NCBI GenBank assembly: GCA_963738365.1
Contig: CAVTWH010000007.1
Location: forward strand, 248,001-312,000
Direction: 5' to 3'
From: CAVTWH01 sp963738365
Lineage (GTDB): Bacteria; Actinomycetota; Actinomycetes; Mycobacteriales; Micromonosporaceae
DNA: 64,000 nt
Positions within the stretch are counted from its first letter, which is position 1, and the number at the start of each line of letters is the position of its first letter. The translations under genes were made by a program, and so were the position numbers. The notes beneath the pieces are model-generated. The model was not told where the DNA came from. It did not search any database and was given only the letters and a program-made list of their open reading frames with translations. This document shows positions 27,348-37,375 of the stretch, piece by piece.

Positions 27348-27521
27348 CGACGTCTGGCATTTGTTGGCCAAGGCCGATTCTGCCCGAAAGGTCGATCCAA
27401 CGCTAGGCCGATCGGTCAGTCGTTACTGACTCATTGTCGTCATCGTCCGGCGCGCCCCGCGCAGCTGGAGCTGCTGGTCAGGGGCCTTTGGTGCTGCGTG
27501 GACAATACCGGCTGTGATCGT

Positions 27522-28586
27522 CTAGACCGGCGTTGTGCCACCCGCGTCGATACCCTCGCCTGTGCCCGTCGGCGGCCGTACGTAGAGCCGCCCGGCCGAC
27601 AGCTGCCCGTTGATACCGGCCCCCGCGAGGACGTCGGTGAGGCGTCGGCGCAGCTCCCGGCCGACCGTCCACTGTGCGTCCGAGACCGTCTTCACGGTGG
27701 TACGCAGCACCGCGCCGTCCGCGGTGAGCTGCTCCACGCCGAGTACCTGGGGCGGTTCGATCAGGCTGTCGTGGTAGGCCGGGTCGTCGGCCAGCCCGGC
27801 CGCCGCCGCGCGCAGCAACTCGGTGGCCTGCTCCACGCTGGCGAACCCGATCGGTACGTCCACCACCACCATCGCCCAGCCCTGGCTCTTGTTGCCCACC
27901 CGGATGATCTCGCCGTTGCGGATGTACCAGAGCACGCCGCGACCGTCGCGGATGGTGGTGATCCGCAGGCCGACCGCCTCCACGGTGCCGCTGGCCGCCC
28001 CGACGTCCACCACGTCACCCACCCCGTACTGGTCCTCCAGCAGCATGAACAGGCCGGCGAGCAGGTCTTTCACCAGGCTCTGCGCGCCGAAGCCGAGGGC
28101 CACCCCGACGATCCCCGCGCTGGCGATCAGCGGCGCCACGTTGAGCCCGAGCTCAGTGAGGATCATCAGGCCGGCGAGGGAGAAGACCGTGGCGCTGGTG
28201 AAGCTGCGCAGCACCGACCCGATCGCCTCGGCCCGCTGCCGGCGCCGCTCGGGGAAGAGCGCGGTCGCCTCGGCGAGCGTGTTCGGCAGCCGCTGTCGCA
28301 GCGGCTTGAGGACGGTGGGTACGGAGCCCTCGCTGGTACTGCGTACCAGCCGGTTGATGGTGCGGTTGAGCAGGTACCGGGCCACCAGGGCGAGCAGCAC
28401 GATGACCAGGATGGTGACCGGCTTGGCCAGGAAGTAGTAGCCGCCCGAGGCGAGCCAGGAACTGCCGGTCCGGTTGTAGATCCACTGGCACAGGTCACTG
28501 GTGTGCGCGCACTGCGGAGTCGGCGAAGGCGAGGGGGAGACCGGCTCCGCGGGTAGCGCGAACCAGGTGGCCAGGGAGTACGTCAC
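27522..28586 (-). CDS. small-conductance mechanosensitive channel (MscS family)
   Basis: Membrane tension-gated channel of 354 residues releasing solutes on hypo-osmotic shock. It has an outer N-terminal segment with two cysteines (about 26 and 33), a TM1 (about 53-75), a long Arg-rich loop, then TM2 and the pore helix TM3 with the Gly/Ala-packed ASAGIVGVALGFGAQSLVKD. The beta domain follows (EDQYGVGDVVDV) and a C-terminal alpha/beta domain. GTG 28586 gives VTYSLATWF. It is divergent from the HNH gene across 214 bp. Confidence 0.92.
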   Translation of the reverse strand: MTYSLATWFALPAEPVSPSPSPTPQCAHTSDLCQWIYNRTGSSWLASGGYYFLAKPVTILVIVLLALVARYLLNRTINRLVRSTSEGSVPTVLKPLRQRLPNTLAEATALFPERRRQRAEAIGSVLRSFTSATVFSLAGLMILTELGLNVAPLIASAGIVGVALGFGAQSLVKDLLAGLFMLLEDQYGVGDVVDVGAASGTVEAVGLRITTIRDGRGVLWYIRNGEIIRVGNKSQGWAMVVVDVPIGFASVEQATELLRAAAAGLADDPAYHDSLIEPPQVLGVEQLTADGAVLRTTVKTVSDAQWTVGRELRRRLTDVLAGAGINGQLSAGRLYVRPPTGTGEGIDAGGTTPV

Positions 28587-28800
28587 CCGCCTTTAGTACC
28601 GCACTGGTCCACCGGTGTCGCAGCCGCCCCGCCAGCCGGCGCCGGGCCGCCCCGCCGGTACCGGGGCAACGCCCACCGGGCGCCGGAATAGTACGTGCAT
28701 TCTGACGATCTATCAGGGACTATTGGTGCCAGGGTGGTCGGGCTGCGGCGGAACCCGTCGACGCCGCGACCCACGAGCGCGACCGGGAAGGTGAGCGGCG

Positions 28801-29334
28801 ATGCCTGACATACGACGCACAACGAGCTCCGCCGCTCTGGTGCTGAACCAGACCTATGAGCCGCTGTGTGTCGTATCGGTCCGCCGGGCCGCCATCCTGG
28901 TGCTGGGCGCCAAGGCGGTCTGCGTCGCCGACGGCGACGGCCTGCTGCACAGCGCCCGCGAGGCGCTGCCGGTCCCGCTGGTCATCCGGCTCACCCGGTA
29001 TGTCCGGGTGCCCTACCGTACCCACGTCGGATTGTCCCGGCGCGGCATCTTCGCCCGCGACGGTGGCCGCTGCGCCTACTGCCGGGGCCCGGCCGAGACC
29101 ATCGACCACGTGCTGCCGCGCAGCCGGGGCGGCCGGCACGCCTGGGAGAACGTGGTCGCCGCCTGTGCCCGGTGCAACCACACCAAGGGCGACAAGACGC
29201 CGGCCGAGCTGGGCTGGGGCCTGTACGCGGTACCCACCGCCCCCAAGGGGACGGCGTGGCGGGTGCTGGGGCACCGGACTCCCGACCCGCGCTGGGCCGA
29301 CTGGCTGGAAATGCCGCTGTCCGAAGCCGCCTGA
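28801..29334 (+). CDS. HNH endonuclease domain protein
   Basis: 177-residue protein, widely conserved next to DUF5130/pepN in actinobacteria (Rv2469c in M. tuberculosis). The zinc-finger HNH core is intact: RCAYCRGPAETIDHVLPRSR (Cys91, Cys94, His103), then Asn117 and CARCNHTKG (Cys122, Cys125, His127). Upstream is an 80-residue domain (VLNQTYEPLCVVSVRRA) typical of this subfamily. The core resembles nicking endonucleases, but its cellular role is unknown. ATG 28801 follows AAGGTGAG. Confidence 0.88.
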   Translation: MPDIRRTTSSAALVLNQTYEPLCVVSVRRAAILVLGAKAVCVADGDGLLHSAREALPVPLVIRLTRYVRVPYRTHVGLSRRGIFARDGGRCAYCRGPAETIDHVLPRSRGGRHAWENVVAACARCNHTKGDKTPAELGWGLYAVPTAPKGTAWRVLGHRTPDPRWADWLEMPLSEAA

Positions 29335-29336
29335 CC

Positions 29337-29379
29337 CGCGGCTCAAGGGTTTTCGGACGCGGCTCAAGGGTTCCGGACG
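29337..29379. repeat. 22-bp tandem duplication between convergent genes
   Basis: Two near-identical copies of CGCGGCTCAAGGGTT(TT)CGGACG, at 29337-29359 and 29358-29379, fill most of the 46-bp gap after the HNH gene. No palindrome is obvious. Confidence 0.8.
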
Positions 29380-29380
29380 C

Positions 29381-30091
29381 TCAGGACGGCAGCAGCGAGG
29401 CGAAGACCACCACGTTGTCGGCGTACCCCCGTGAGCCGCCGATCCACTGGCCGCCGCAGGTGATCAGGCGCAGCCCGGGGCGGCTGAAGTCGCCGTAGAC
29501 GACGTCGGCGGGGACCGCCGTCTTCGGGTAGGCGCGTACCGCGTCCACGCCGAACACGGCCAGCCGGTGGTCCTTGCGGCTCACCAGGATCTTGTCGCCC
29601 CGGCGCAGCTTGCCCAGGTCGGCGAAGACGGACGGGCCGCTGCGGGTGTCCACGTGCCCGACCAGGATCGCCGGGCCGTCCTGGCCCGGGGTGGGGCCCA
29701 GCTTGTACCAGCCGACGGTGTTCTTCCGGTTCAGCGGGGGCACGTCGATGGTGCCCGCGTCGGTCAGCCCGACCTGTGCCACGCCCGCGGCCACCCCGAT
29801 CCGCGGGATGGAGACCCGGGTCGGCGGCGACGGGGGCAGCGCGGGTGAGGCCGGTGCCCCGTCGGCCGGGTCGCCGAACAGGTGCGGCAGCCCGGGGCCG
29901 CCCAGCTCGCCCAGGCCGACGCCGGTGACGAAGAGGCCGCCGAGCACCAGCACGGTGGCCAGCGGCCCCAGGCCCCGGCGCCGCTGACGCGGCCGGGCGG
30001 TCGGGACGGGTGCGGGTACCGGCGCGCCGTCGGGGCGGCGGTCGGGCAGGCGCCGGCCGGGCAGCCGGGGCTGGCCGTACCCGAGGGTCAC
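29381..30091 (-). CDS. class F-like sortase
   Basis: Cysteine transpeptidase of 236 residues that cleaves a sorting motif and attaches proteins to the cell surface. A basic, Pro-rich N-terminus precedes one membrane anchor (about 41-60), then the sortase barrel: SIPRIGVAA, catalytic His136 in LVGHVDTRSG, Cys212 in LITCGG and a conserved Arg near 204-208 (SRPGLR). The LITCGG form, rather than TLTTC, points to class F. GTG 30091 overlaps the upstream gene's stop (GTGA), so it is translationally coupled to the next entry, its likely substrate. Confidence 0.9.
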   Translation of the reverse strand: MTLGYGQPRLPGRRLPDRRPDGAPVPAPVPTARPRQRRRGLGPLATVLVLGGLFVTGVGLGELGGPGLPHLFGDPADGAPASPALPPSPPTRVSIPRIGVAAGVAQVGLTDAGTIDVPPLNRKNTVGWYKLGPTPGQDGPAILVGHVDTRSGPSVFADLGKLRRGDKILVSRKDHRLAVFGVDAVRAYPKTAVPADVVYGDFSRPGLRLITCGGQWIGGSRGYADNVVVFASLLPS

Positions 30092-30639
30092 CGGGTCAGG
30101 GCCGGCTCGCGGCGTCGACGCGCGGCGACCATCGCGACCGCTCCGCCGCAGAACAGCGCGGCCAGCCCGCCGGCCAGCAGGGTCCCGCCGCGCCGGGCGG
30201 TACCGCCGCCGCCGGTGGCCGGCCCCTGGCTGGGCGTGGTGTTGCTGACCACCCACAGCGTGGTCGTCGCCGTGTTGCTGCTGGCGCAGGTGAGCGTCAC
30301 CGTGTACCCCTGTGCTGTCGTCTCCACCGGGATGACCGTGACGCCGCGCAGGATGCCGTTGCTGGGGCTGAGGCTGACCTCTCCGGTGAACGCGTCCGAG
30401 CGGACCGTCGCGCTGTTCACGTTCTCCCCGCAGCTGCCGGTGACGGCCACCTGGTTACCGGTGGTGATGGTGCTGGGATTGACCGAGACCCACACGCCGG
30501 TGGCCGCCGCCGCGGGCGCCGCGAAGGCCGCCGTGCCGAGTGCCGCCAGCGCGGCCGCTGCCATGGCGGCCAGGCCGAGCCGGGTGCGATGGGCCCTGCT
30601 GGGCGGTGTGCGGCGGCCTGTGACGAGGAGTGGGCGCAT
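30088..30639 (-). CDS. secreted cell-surface protein with a sortase-type C-terminus
   Basis: 183 residues: Sec signal peptide (about 20-46, ending AAPAAAATG), a beta-rich domain with two cysteines (70 and 118, likely a disulfide), then a Gly/Thr-rich linker with GPATGGGG (139-146), a hydrophobic helix (about 152-173) and a positive tail RRRREP. This is the architecture of a sortase substrate, though not a textbook LPxTG. Being operonic with the sortase makes it the probable dedicated client. The function of the exposed domain is unknown. Confidence 0.8.
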   Translation of the reverse strand: MRPLLVTGRRTPPSRAHRTRLGLAAMAAAALAALGTAAFAAPAAAATGVWVSVNPSTITTGNQVAVTGSCGENVNSATVRSDAFTGEVSLSPSNGILRGVTVIPVETTAQGYTVTLTCASSNTATTTLWVVSNTTPSQGPATGGGGTARRGGTLLAGGLAALFCGGAVAMVAARRRREPALTR

Positions 30640-30805
30640 GTGGTGGTGCCTCCGATCTGGCGCACAGCGCTACCCCCGCATCATCCCACTACGAATAGGC
30701 CGCTTAGCGCCGTTTTGTGGCATCCGGTCGGTCCAGGTGCGCCCCCACGACGTCCGGGCCGGCCGGCTCCGCTACGGTTGGTCCGTCGCATGGTCCCTCT
30801 GGCCT

Positions 30806-31141
30806 ATGGGGGCGTTGAGCTTGTCCATCACCGAGACGGTGCTGATCTTCGCGGGCATCCCGGCCGCCGTGATCGCACTGGTGTTCGCCGCCGTCTACAG
30901 CACCACCGCGCGCAAGGCCGACAAGCGCTACCGGCCCGGGCGCCCGTACTCCTTCGCCCCGGTCTGGTTCCTCGCCGCGCCCGACGCGCACAGCGACCCG
31001 GCCGGGCACGACGGTGCCGCCGCGCTGCCTGCCGGGCACGCCCCCAAGGCGGTCGCCGGTCCGCTGCTGGCCACCGCGTCCACCGAACCGGCCGTCCCCG
31101 CAGGCATCCGAGAGGTGGGAGGCGCAAGTGACTCCTGGTGA
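30806..31141 (+). CDS. small membrane protein, CtaJ-like
   Basis: 111 residues: one transmembrane helix at the N-terminus (TETVLIFAGIPAAVIALVFAAVY) and a cytosolic part with the block YRPGRPYSFAPVWFLAAPDA. That block matches the small actinobacterial proteins described as CtaJ subunits associated with aa3 oxidase. I recognise this from family knowledge only, so it is tentative. ATG 30806 lacks a ribosome site; TTG 30821, after GGGGG, would start closer to the helix. The stop overlaps the next gene by 14 bp. Confidence 0.6.
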   Translation: MGALSLSITETVLIFAGIPAAVIALVFAAVYSTTARKADKRYRPGRPYSFAPVWFLAAPDAHSDPAGHDGAAALPAGHAPKAVAGPLLATASTEPAVPAGIREVGGASDSW

Positions 31142-31538
31142 CAGCGACCGGGGCGACCTGGCGGTGCTCGACGGGCCGTTCAGCACGCCGCAGCTGCTCC
31201 GCATCGCCGACGCCCTGCGGGTGGCGGACAGCTCCACCGGCCTCACCTTCAGCGTCTTCGTCGGCGAGCTGGACGAGCCGGTCCGCCAGCACGCCGAGAA
31301 GCTGCACAGCCAGCTCGCCGACCCGGACCGCTCGGTGCTGCTGGCCATCTCACCCAACCGGCGGGTCCTGGAGATCGTCACCGGGTACACCGCCCGGCGG
31401 CGGGTCCCGGACCGGGCCGCCAAGCTGGCCGCGCTGTCGATGGCCGCCGCGTTCAGCGGCGGCGACCTGGCCGGCGGCGTGGTCGCCGGGCTCGCCCAGC
31501 TGGCCGAGCAGGCCGGCCGGGACAAGCGCAAGCCGTAG
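31128..31538 (+). CDS. DUF5130 / TPM-like domain protein
   Basis: 136-residue protein of the family found next to pepN in mycobacteria (Rv2468c). Visible: LLRIADALRVADSSTGLTFSVFVGEL, then DRSVLLAISPNRRVLEIVTG and a final alanine-rich helix. The alpha/beta pattern is that of the TPM (phosphatase-like) superfamily; the activity is unknown. GTG 31128 follows GGGAGG with 5-nt spacing and overlaps the previous gene, so the pair is coupled. Confidence 0.8.
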   Translation: MTPGDSDRGDLAVLDGPFSTPQLLRIADALRVADSSTGLTFSVFVGELDEPVRQHAEKLHSQLADPDRSVLLAISPNRRVLEIVTGYTARRRVPDRAAKLAALSMAAAFSGGDLAGGVVAGLAQLAEQAGRDKRKP

Positions 31539-31550
31539 CGCGTCGTACGG

Positions 31551-31584
31551 GACGGGGGCGGCCGGGTGACCGGCCGCCCCCGTC
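31551..31584. terminator. bidirectional hairpin terminator
   Basis: Perfect 15-bp arms at 31551-31565 and 31570-31584 closed by the GNRA-type tetraloop GTGA, between convergent genes. Confidence 0.9.
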
Positions 31585-31590
31585 GTCGCG

Positions 31591-34143
<2,553 letters not shown>

Positions 34144-34355
34144 GCCGACTCCTCGTTCTCGCAGCTAGCTGGCCACGGGTCGGACGGCCCGCGGCCCCTT
34201 GCCGGGAAGTCTTTCACGCGCCGCAAACGGGTTCGCTGTGGCCCAGGTCACCGTAGGGTCGGCTCGCGGGTGGGGCGGCGACGAGAAAGGATCAGAGAAG
34301 TCAACCCCTCCTTACTCTGCCGAGGTTCGGCGTACCCCCCCGAAGGAGCGCCCGT

Positions 34356-34973
34356 ATGGCGACCGTCGACATGTGGTTCGATCCCCGCTGCCCGTGGGCC
34401 TGGATGACCTCCCGCTGGCTGCTGGAAGTGGAGAAGGTACGTGAGCTGGACATCCGCTTCCACGTGATGAGCCTGGCCGTGCTCAACGAGGGCCGCGACG
34501 AGCTGCCCGAGCGGTACCGCGAGTTCCTGACCACCGCCTGGGGCCCCGTCCGGGTGTGCATCGCCGCCGAGCAGAAGTACGGCAACGCCGTACTGCGCGA
34601 CCTCTACACCGCCCTGGGCACCCGGCTCCACCCGGGCAAGCAGCAGGTCGGGCCGGAGCTCTACGCGGCGGCGCTGGCCGAGGCGGGCCTGGACACCGGA
34701 CTCGCCGCCGCGGCCGACGACCCCAGCTACGACACCCGGCTGCGGGAGAGCCACCACGAGGGCATGGACCCGGTCGGTATGGACGTGGGTACCCCGGTCA
34801 TCCACGCGCCCGGGCCGGACGGCGGCACGGTGGCCTTCTTCGGCCCGGTGGTGACCCCCGCGCCCAAGGGCGAGGCGGCCGGCCGGCTCTGGGACGGCGT
34901 CCTGCTGGTCGCCGCCACCCCCGGCTTCTACGAACTGAAGCGCACTCGCGACCAGGGTCCCATCTTCGACTGA
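34356..34973 (+). CDS. DsbA-fold mycothiol-dependent nitroreductase homologue (Rv2466c family)
   Basis: 205-residue thioredoxin-fold protein with inserted helical domain, homologous to M. tuberculosis Rv2466c, which uses mycothiol/mycoredoxin-1 electrons. Nearly every conserved block is present (RCPWAWMTSRWLLEVEKV, FHVMSLAVLNE, AWGPVRVCIAAEQ, SHHEGMDPVGMDVGTP, AFFGPV). The active site is CPWA (Cys12-Ala15), where Rv2466c has CPWC. A one-cysteine site implies a mixed-disulfide (monothiol) mechanism. ATG 34356 follows GAAGGAG. Divergent from pepN across 212 bp. Confidence 0.92.
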   Translation: MATVDMWFDPRCPWAWMTSRWLLEVEKVRELDIRFHVMSLAVLNEGRDELPERYREFLTTAWGPVRVCIAAEQKYGNAVLRDLYTALGTRLHPGKQQVGPELYAAALAEAGLDTGLAAAADDPSYDTRLRESHHEGMDPVGMDVGTPVIHAPGPDGGTVAFFGPVVTPAPKGEAAGRLWDGVLLVAATPGFYELKRTRDQGPIFD

Positions 34974-34982
34974 CTCGTTGGA

Positions 34983-35016
34983 CCCTCCGGTACCGGCGTA
35001 CGCGGGTGCCGGAGGG
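34983..35016 (+). terminator. hairpin overlapping the next ribosome site
   Basis: Arms CCCTCCGG (34983-34990) and CCGGAGGG (35009-35016), plus an inner ACC/GGT extension, follow the nitroreductase gene. The right arm covers most of the Shine-Dalgarno (GGAGGGAGG, 35011-35019) of the 59-residue gene, so it could terminate the first gene or mask the second one's start. Confidence 0.6.
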
Positions 35017-35024
35017 AGGCCCCC

Positions 35025-35204
35025 GTGGCCGAGACGACGCAGCCGACCGTGCAGTGCCCGGCGCCCGAGGCGGTGGCCGCCAACCTGGGGCCGGGTATCC
35101 GGGTGGCCGACAGCGGCTGGGCCGGCTGGCGGGTCGACCTGCCCGCCGAGCTGGCCGACCTGCTCGCCCCACCGGTCCTGGTCAGCGCCGTCTGCTACCC
35201 GTAG
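35025..35204 (+). CDS. unlisted 59-residue small protein
   Basis: Not recognised, and too short for most gene callers. GTG 35025 follows a near-perfect GGAGGGAGG 5 nt upstream and runs 59 codons to a tandem stop (TAG TAG). The product is soluble: an acidic/hydrophobic N-half (CPAPEAVAANLGPGIRVADS), then SGWAGWRVDLPAELADLLAPP and a short C-terminus ending CYP. Two cysteines (11 and 57). Codon use (G/C at third positions) is that of a real gene. It lies between the nitroreductase and DUF1015 genes. Confidence 0.6.
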   Translation: MAETTQPTVQCPAPEAVAANLGPGIRVADSGWAGWRVDLPAELADLLAPPVLVSAVCYP

Positions 35205-35317
35205 TAGCCGGCCGATCCGGCCACCTGCCCACCAGCAGCCCCGGGGCGGCTGCCGGTCCGTGAGACGCCCCCGGGGTCCGACCGGGAACGGGGAGCGCGC
35301 CCCGTAGCGTTCCGGGC

Positions 35318-36520
35318 ATGACGATCGCGCACCCCATCGCCCGCGCCTGGCTGTCCACCGGAGGCACCGGGGCGCAGAACTACGACGAGTTCGCCGACGA
35401 CGCGGAGATCACCGAGATCATCGCGGCCAACCCGGCCAGCGCGCTGGCGATCGAGATGCCGCACAAGGCCCCCGACACCCTCGGCCGCTCGTTCGCCGAC
35501 TCGCTGCCGGCCGCCCGGCAGCGCCTGGCGCAGGCCAAGGCCGACGGCCGGTACGCCGCCCACGACGACGTGGCGGTGCTCTACCGGATCAGCGCACCGG
35601 ACGGCGCCACCGGCTACGGCGTGTGGACGATGGTCGACACCGACCAGATCTCCACCAGCGCCGCCGAGCCCGGCCTGGTGATCCGCAACGAGGACGTGTT
35701 CCTGGAGAAGGTGCGCGAGCGGGTGGCGCTGGCCGGGGCGCTCGGGCACCTGCTCTCCCCGGTCCTGCTGCTGCAGACCGGGCGCGGCGACGAACTGCAC
35801 GCCGCGCTCGCGGCGGCCACCGGCGCAGCCGGCGAGCCGGCGGTGCGCGACGTCGACCCGGCCGGGCGTACCCACGAGGTGTGGCCGCTGCCCGCCGGGG
35901 CCGCGCAGCGCGAGATCCTGGCCCTGGCCGGCGGCGGCGAGCTGGTGGTGGCCGACGGCAACCACCGCAGCCTGGCCGCGCAGACCGCCGGCCTGCCGCG
36001 CTTCCTGGCCGTCGTCACCACGCCCGCGTCGGTGGCGATCCAGCCGTACAACCGGCTGGTCAGCGAGGTCGGCGAGGGAGACGTGGCGGACGGCCTGCGC
36101 TCGGCCGGCGCGGTGGTCACCCCGCTGCCCGCCCCGACCGCCCCCGCCGGACGCGGCACCGTCACCGTGTACACCCGGGGCAGCGCCTACGCCGTCGAGC
36201 TGCCCCCGGACGGGGCGCTGGGCGAGGTCGACAACCTCGACCACGCCCTGGTCGAGCGGATCCTGCTGGGTCAGGTGCTGGGCCTGGAGCCCGGCGACAA
36301 GCGGATCACCTATGTGGGCGGCGACTACCCGCCGTCCTGGCTGGTCGGTGAGGTGGACGCGGACCGGGCGGAGCTCGCGGTGCTGATCGCGCCGGTGACC
36401 GTAGCGGACTTCGTGGCGGTCAACCTGGCCCGCCAGAAGCTGCCCCGCAAGAGCACCTGGTTCACCCCGAAGGCGCGGGCCGGCCTGGTGGTCGCCGAGT
36501 TGACCGACGGCAACGGGTGA
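35318..36520 (+). CDS. DUF1015 family protein
   Basis: Cytosolic protein of 400 residues. Family markers are VVADGNHRSLAA (about 209-220) and the C-terminal LPRKSTWFTPKARAGLV. Overall it is a two-domain alpha/beta protein; the DUF has no reaction that I can assign with confidence here. ATG 35318 has no Shine-Dalgarno and lies 7 nt after TAGCGT, suggesting a leaderless mRNA. It is followed by rpiB after 13 bp. Confidence 0.85.
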   Translation: MTIAHPIARAWLSTGGTGAQNYDEFADDAEITEIIAANPASALAIEMPHKAPDTLGRSFADSLPAARQRLAQAKADGRYAAHDDVAVLYRISAPDGATGYGVWTMVDTDQISTSAAEPGLVIRNEDVFLEKVRERVALAGALGHLLSPVLLLQTGRGDELHAALAAATGAAGEPAVRDVDPAGRTHEVWPLPAGAAQREILALAGGGELVVADGNHRSLAAQTAGLPRFLAVVTTPASVAIQPYNRLVSEVGEGDVADGLRSAGAVVTPLPAPTAPAGRGTVTVYTRGSAYAVELPPDGALGEVDNLDHALVERILLGQVLGLEPGDKRITYVGGDYPPSWLVGEVDADRAELAVLIAPVTVADFVAVNLARQKLPRKSTWFTPKARAGLVVAELTDGNG

Positions 36521-36533
36521 GAGACTGCCCGGT

Positions 36534-36998
36534 ATGCGCGTCTACCTCGGATCGGACCACGCCGGCTACGAGCTGAAGACCCACCTGCTGAGCCAACTGG
36601 CCGGCGACGGGTACGAGCTGGTCGACGTGGGTCCGCACAGCTACGACCCGGATGACGACTACCCCGCCTACTGCCTGTCCGCCGCTGCGAAGGTGGTGGC
36701 CGACCCGGCCAGCCTGGGCGTGGTGATCGGCGGCTCCGGCAACGGCGAGCAGATCGCCGCGAACAAGGTCGTCGGGGTACGCGCCGCGCTGGCCTGGAGC
36801 GTCGAGACCGCCCAGCTGGCCCGCGAGCACAACGACGCCAACGTGGTGGCCATCGGCGCCCGCCAGCACACCCTGGAGGAGGCGACCACGCTGGTGCGTA
36901 CCTTCCTGGCCACGGCGTTCTCCGGCAACCCCCGGCACGCCCGGCGCATCGAGCAGGTCGCCGAGTACGAGCAGACCCGCCAGGTCCCGGTCCGCTGA
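36534..36998 (+). CDS. rpiB: ribose-5-phosphate isomerase B
   Basis: Interconverts ribose-5-phosphate and ribulose-5-phosphate in the pentose phosphate pathway. 154 residues with LGSDHAGYELK at the N-terminus and the phosphate/anion loop GGSGNGEQIAANKVVGVRAAL. The loop has Ser where E. coli RpiB has its Cys, as in mycobacterial enzymes, so it uses the actinobacterial-type active site (Glu base). Just after the DUF1015 gene; Rv2465c is the equivalent. Confidence 0.93.
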   Translation: MRVYLGSDHAGYELKTHLLSQLAGDGYELVDVGPHSYDPDDDYPAYCLSAAAKVVADPASLGVVIGGSGNGEQIAANKVVGVRAALAWSVETAQLAREHNDANVVAIGARQHTLEEATTLVRTFLATAFSGNPRHARRIEQVAEYEQTRQVPVR

Positions 36999-37003
36999 CG
37001 CCG

Positions 37004-37040
37004 CCCCGCCCGTCGGGTCAGCGTGGCTCGGCGGGCGGGG
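37004..37040. terminator. possible hairpin between convergent rpiB and hypothetical gene
   Basis: Nine-bp arms CCCCGCCCG and CGGGCGGGG with a 19-nt loop. The right arm lies inside the last codons of the minus-strand gene, so it is weaker evidence than the other hairpins. Confidence 0.4.
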
Positions 37041-37317
37041 TCCAGCCGCGCCGGATGATGACCAGGTTGGTCTCGGCGGCGGCGAGTTCGGCCGGGCCGG
37101 GCCGGGTGGCGTCCCGGGCACGCAGCGCCGCACCGACGCTCACCTGGGACGAGCCGCCGCCGACCAGGCCGCGCAGGCCGCGCTCACCGGCGCCGTCGTC
37201 GTCGACCGGCTCGGGCGGCGTGACGTAGGCGGCGAACTCGGTCGGGGACACCGGCCGGGGCGTCGCCTCGGGCTCCCGCCGGGAGCGCCGTCGCCGGCGC
37301 GGGATCGGTTCCACCAC
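37018..37317 (-). CDS. hypothetical 99-residue protein
   Basis: Not recognised. A basic N-terminus (PIPRRRRRSRREPE) leads into a Pro/Asp-rich middle and a more ordered C-terminal half (LRARDATRPGPAELAAAETNLVIIRRGWTPP). GTG 37317 is followed by another GTG (37314), and either may be used. Located between rpiB and the Eis-like gene; similar short proteins often end in VIIRRGWTPP in this family of bacteria (recollection, not checked). Confidence 0.65.
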   Translation of the reverse strand: MVEPIPRRRRRSRREPEATPRPVSPTEFAAYVTPPEPVDDDGAGERGLRGLVGGGSSQVSVGAALRARDATRPGPAELAAAETNLVIIRRGWTPPAEPR

Positions 37318-37375
37318 CCCACCCTAACCGCCCGCCGGCCCCGGGAAACCTCCTCGCCGCTGCCTGATCCGCCGG

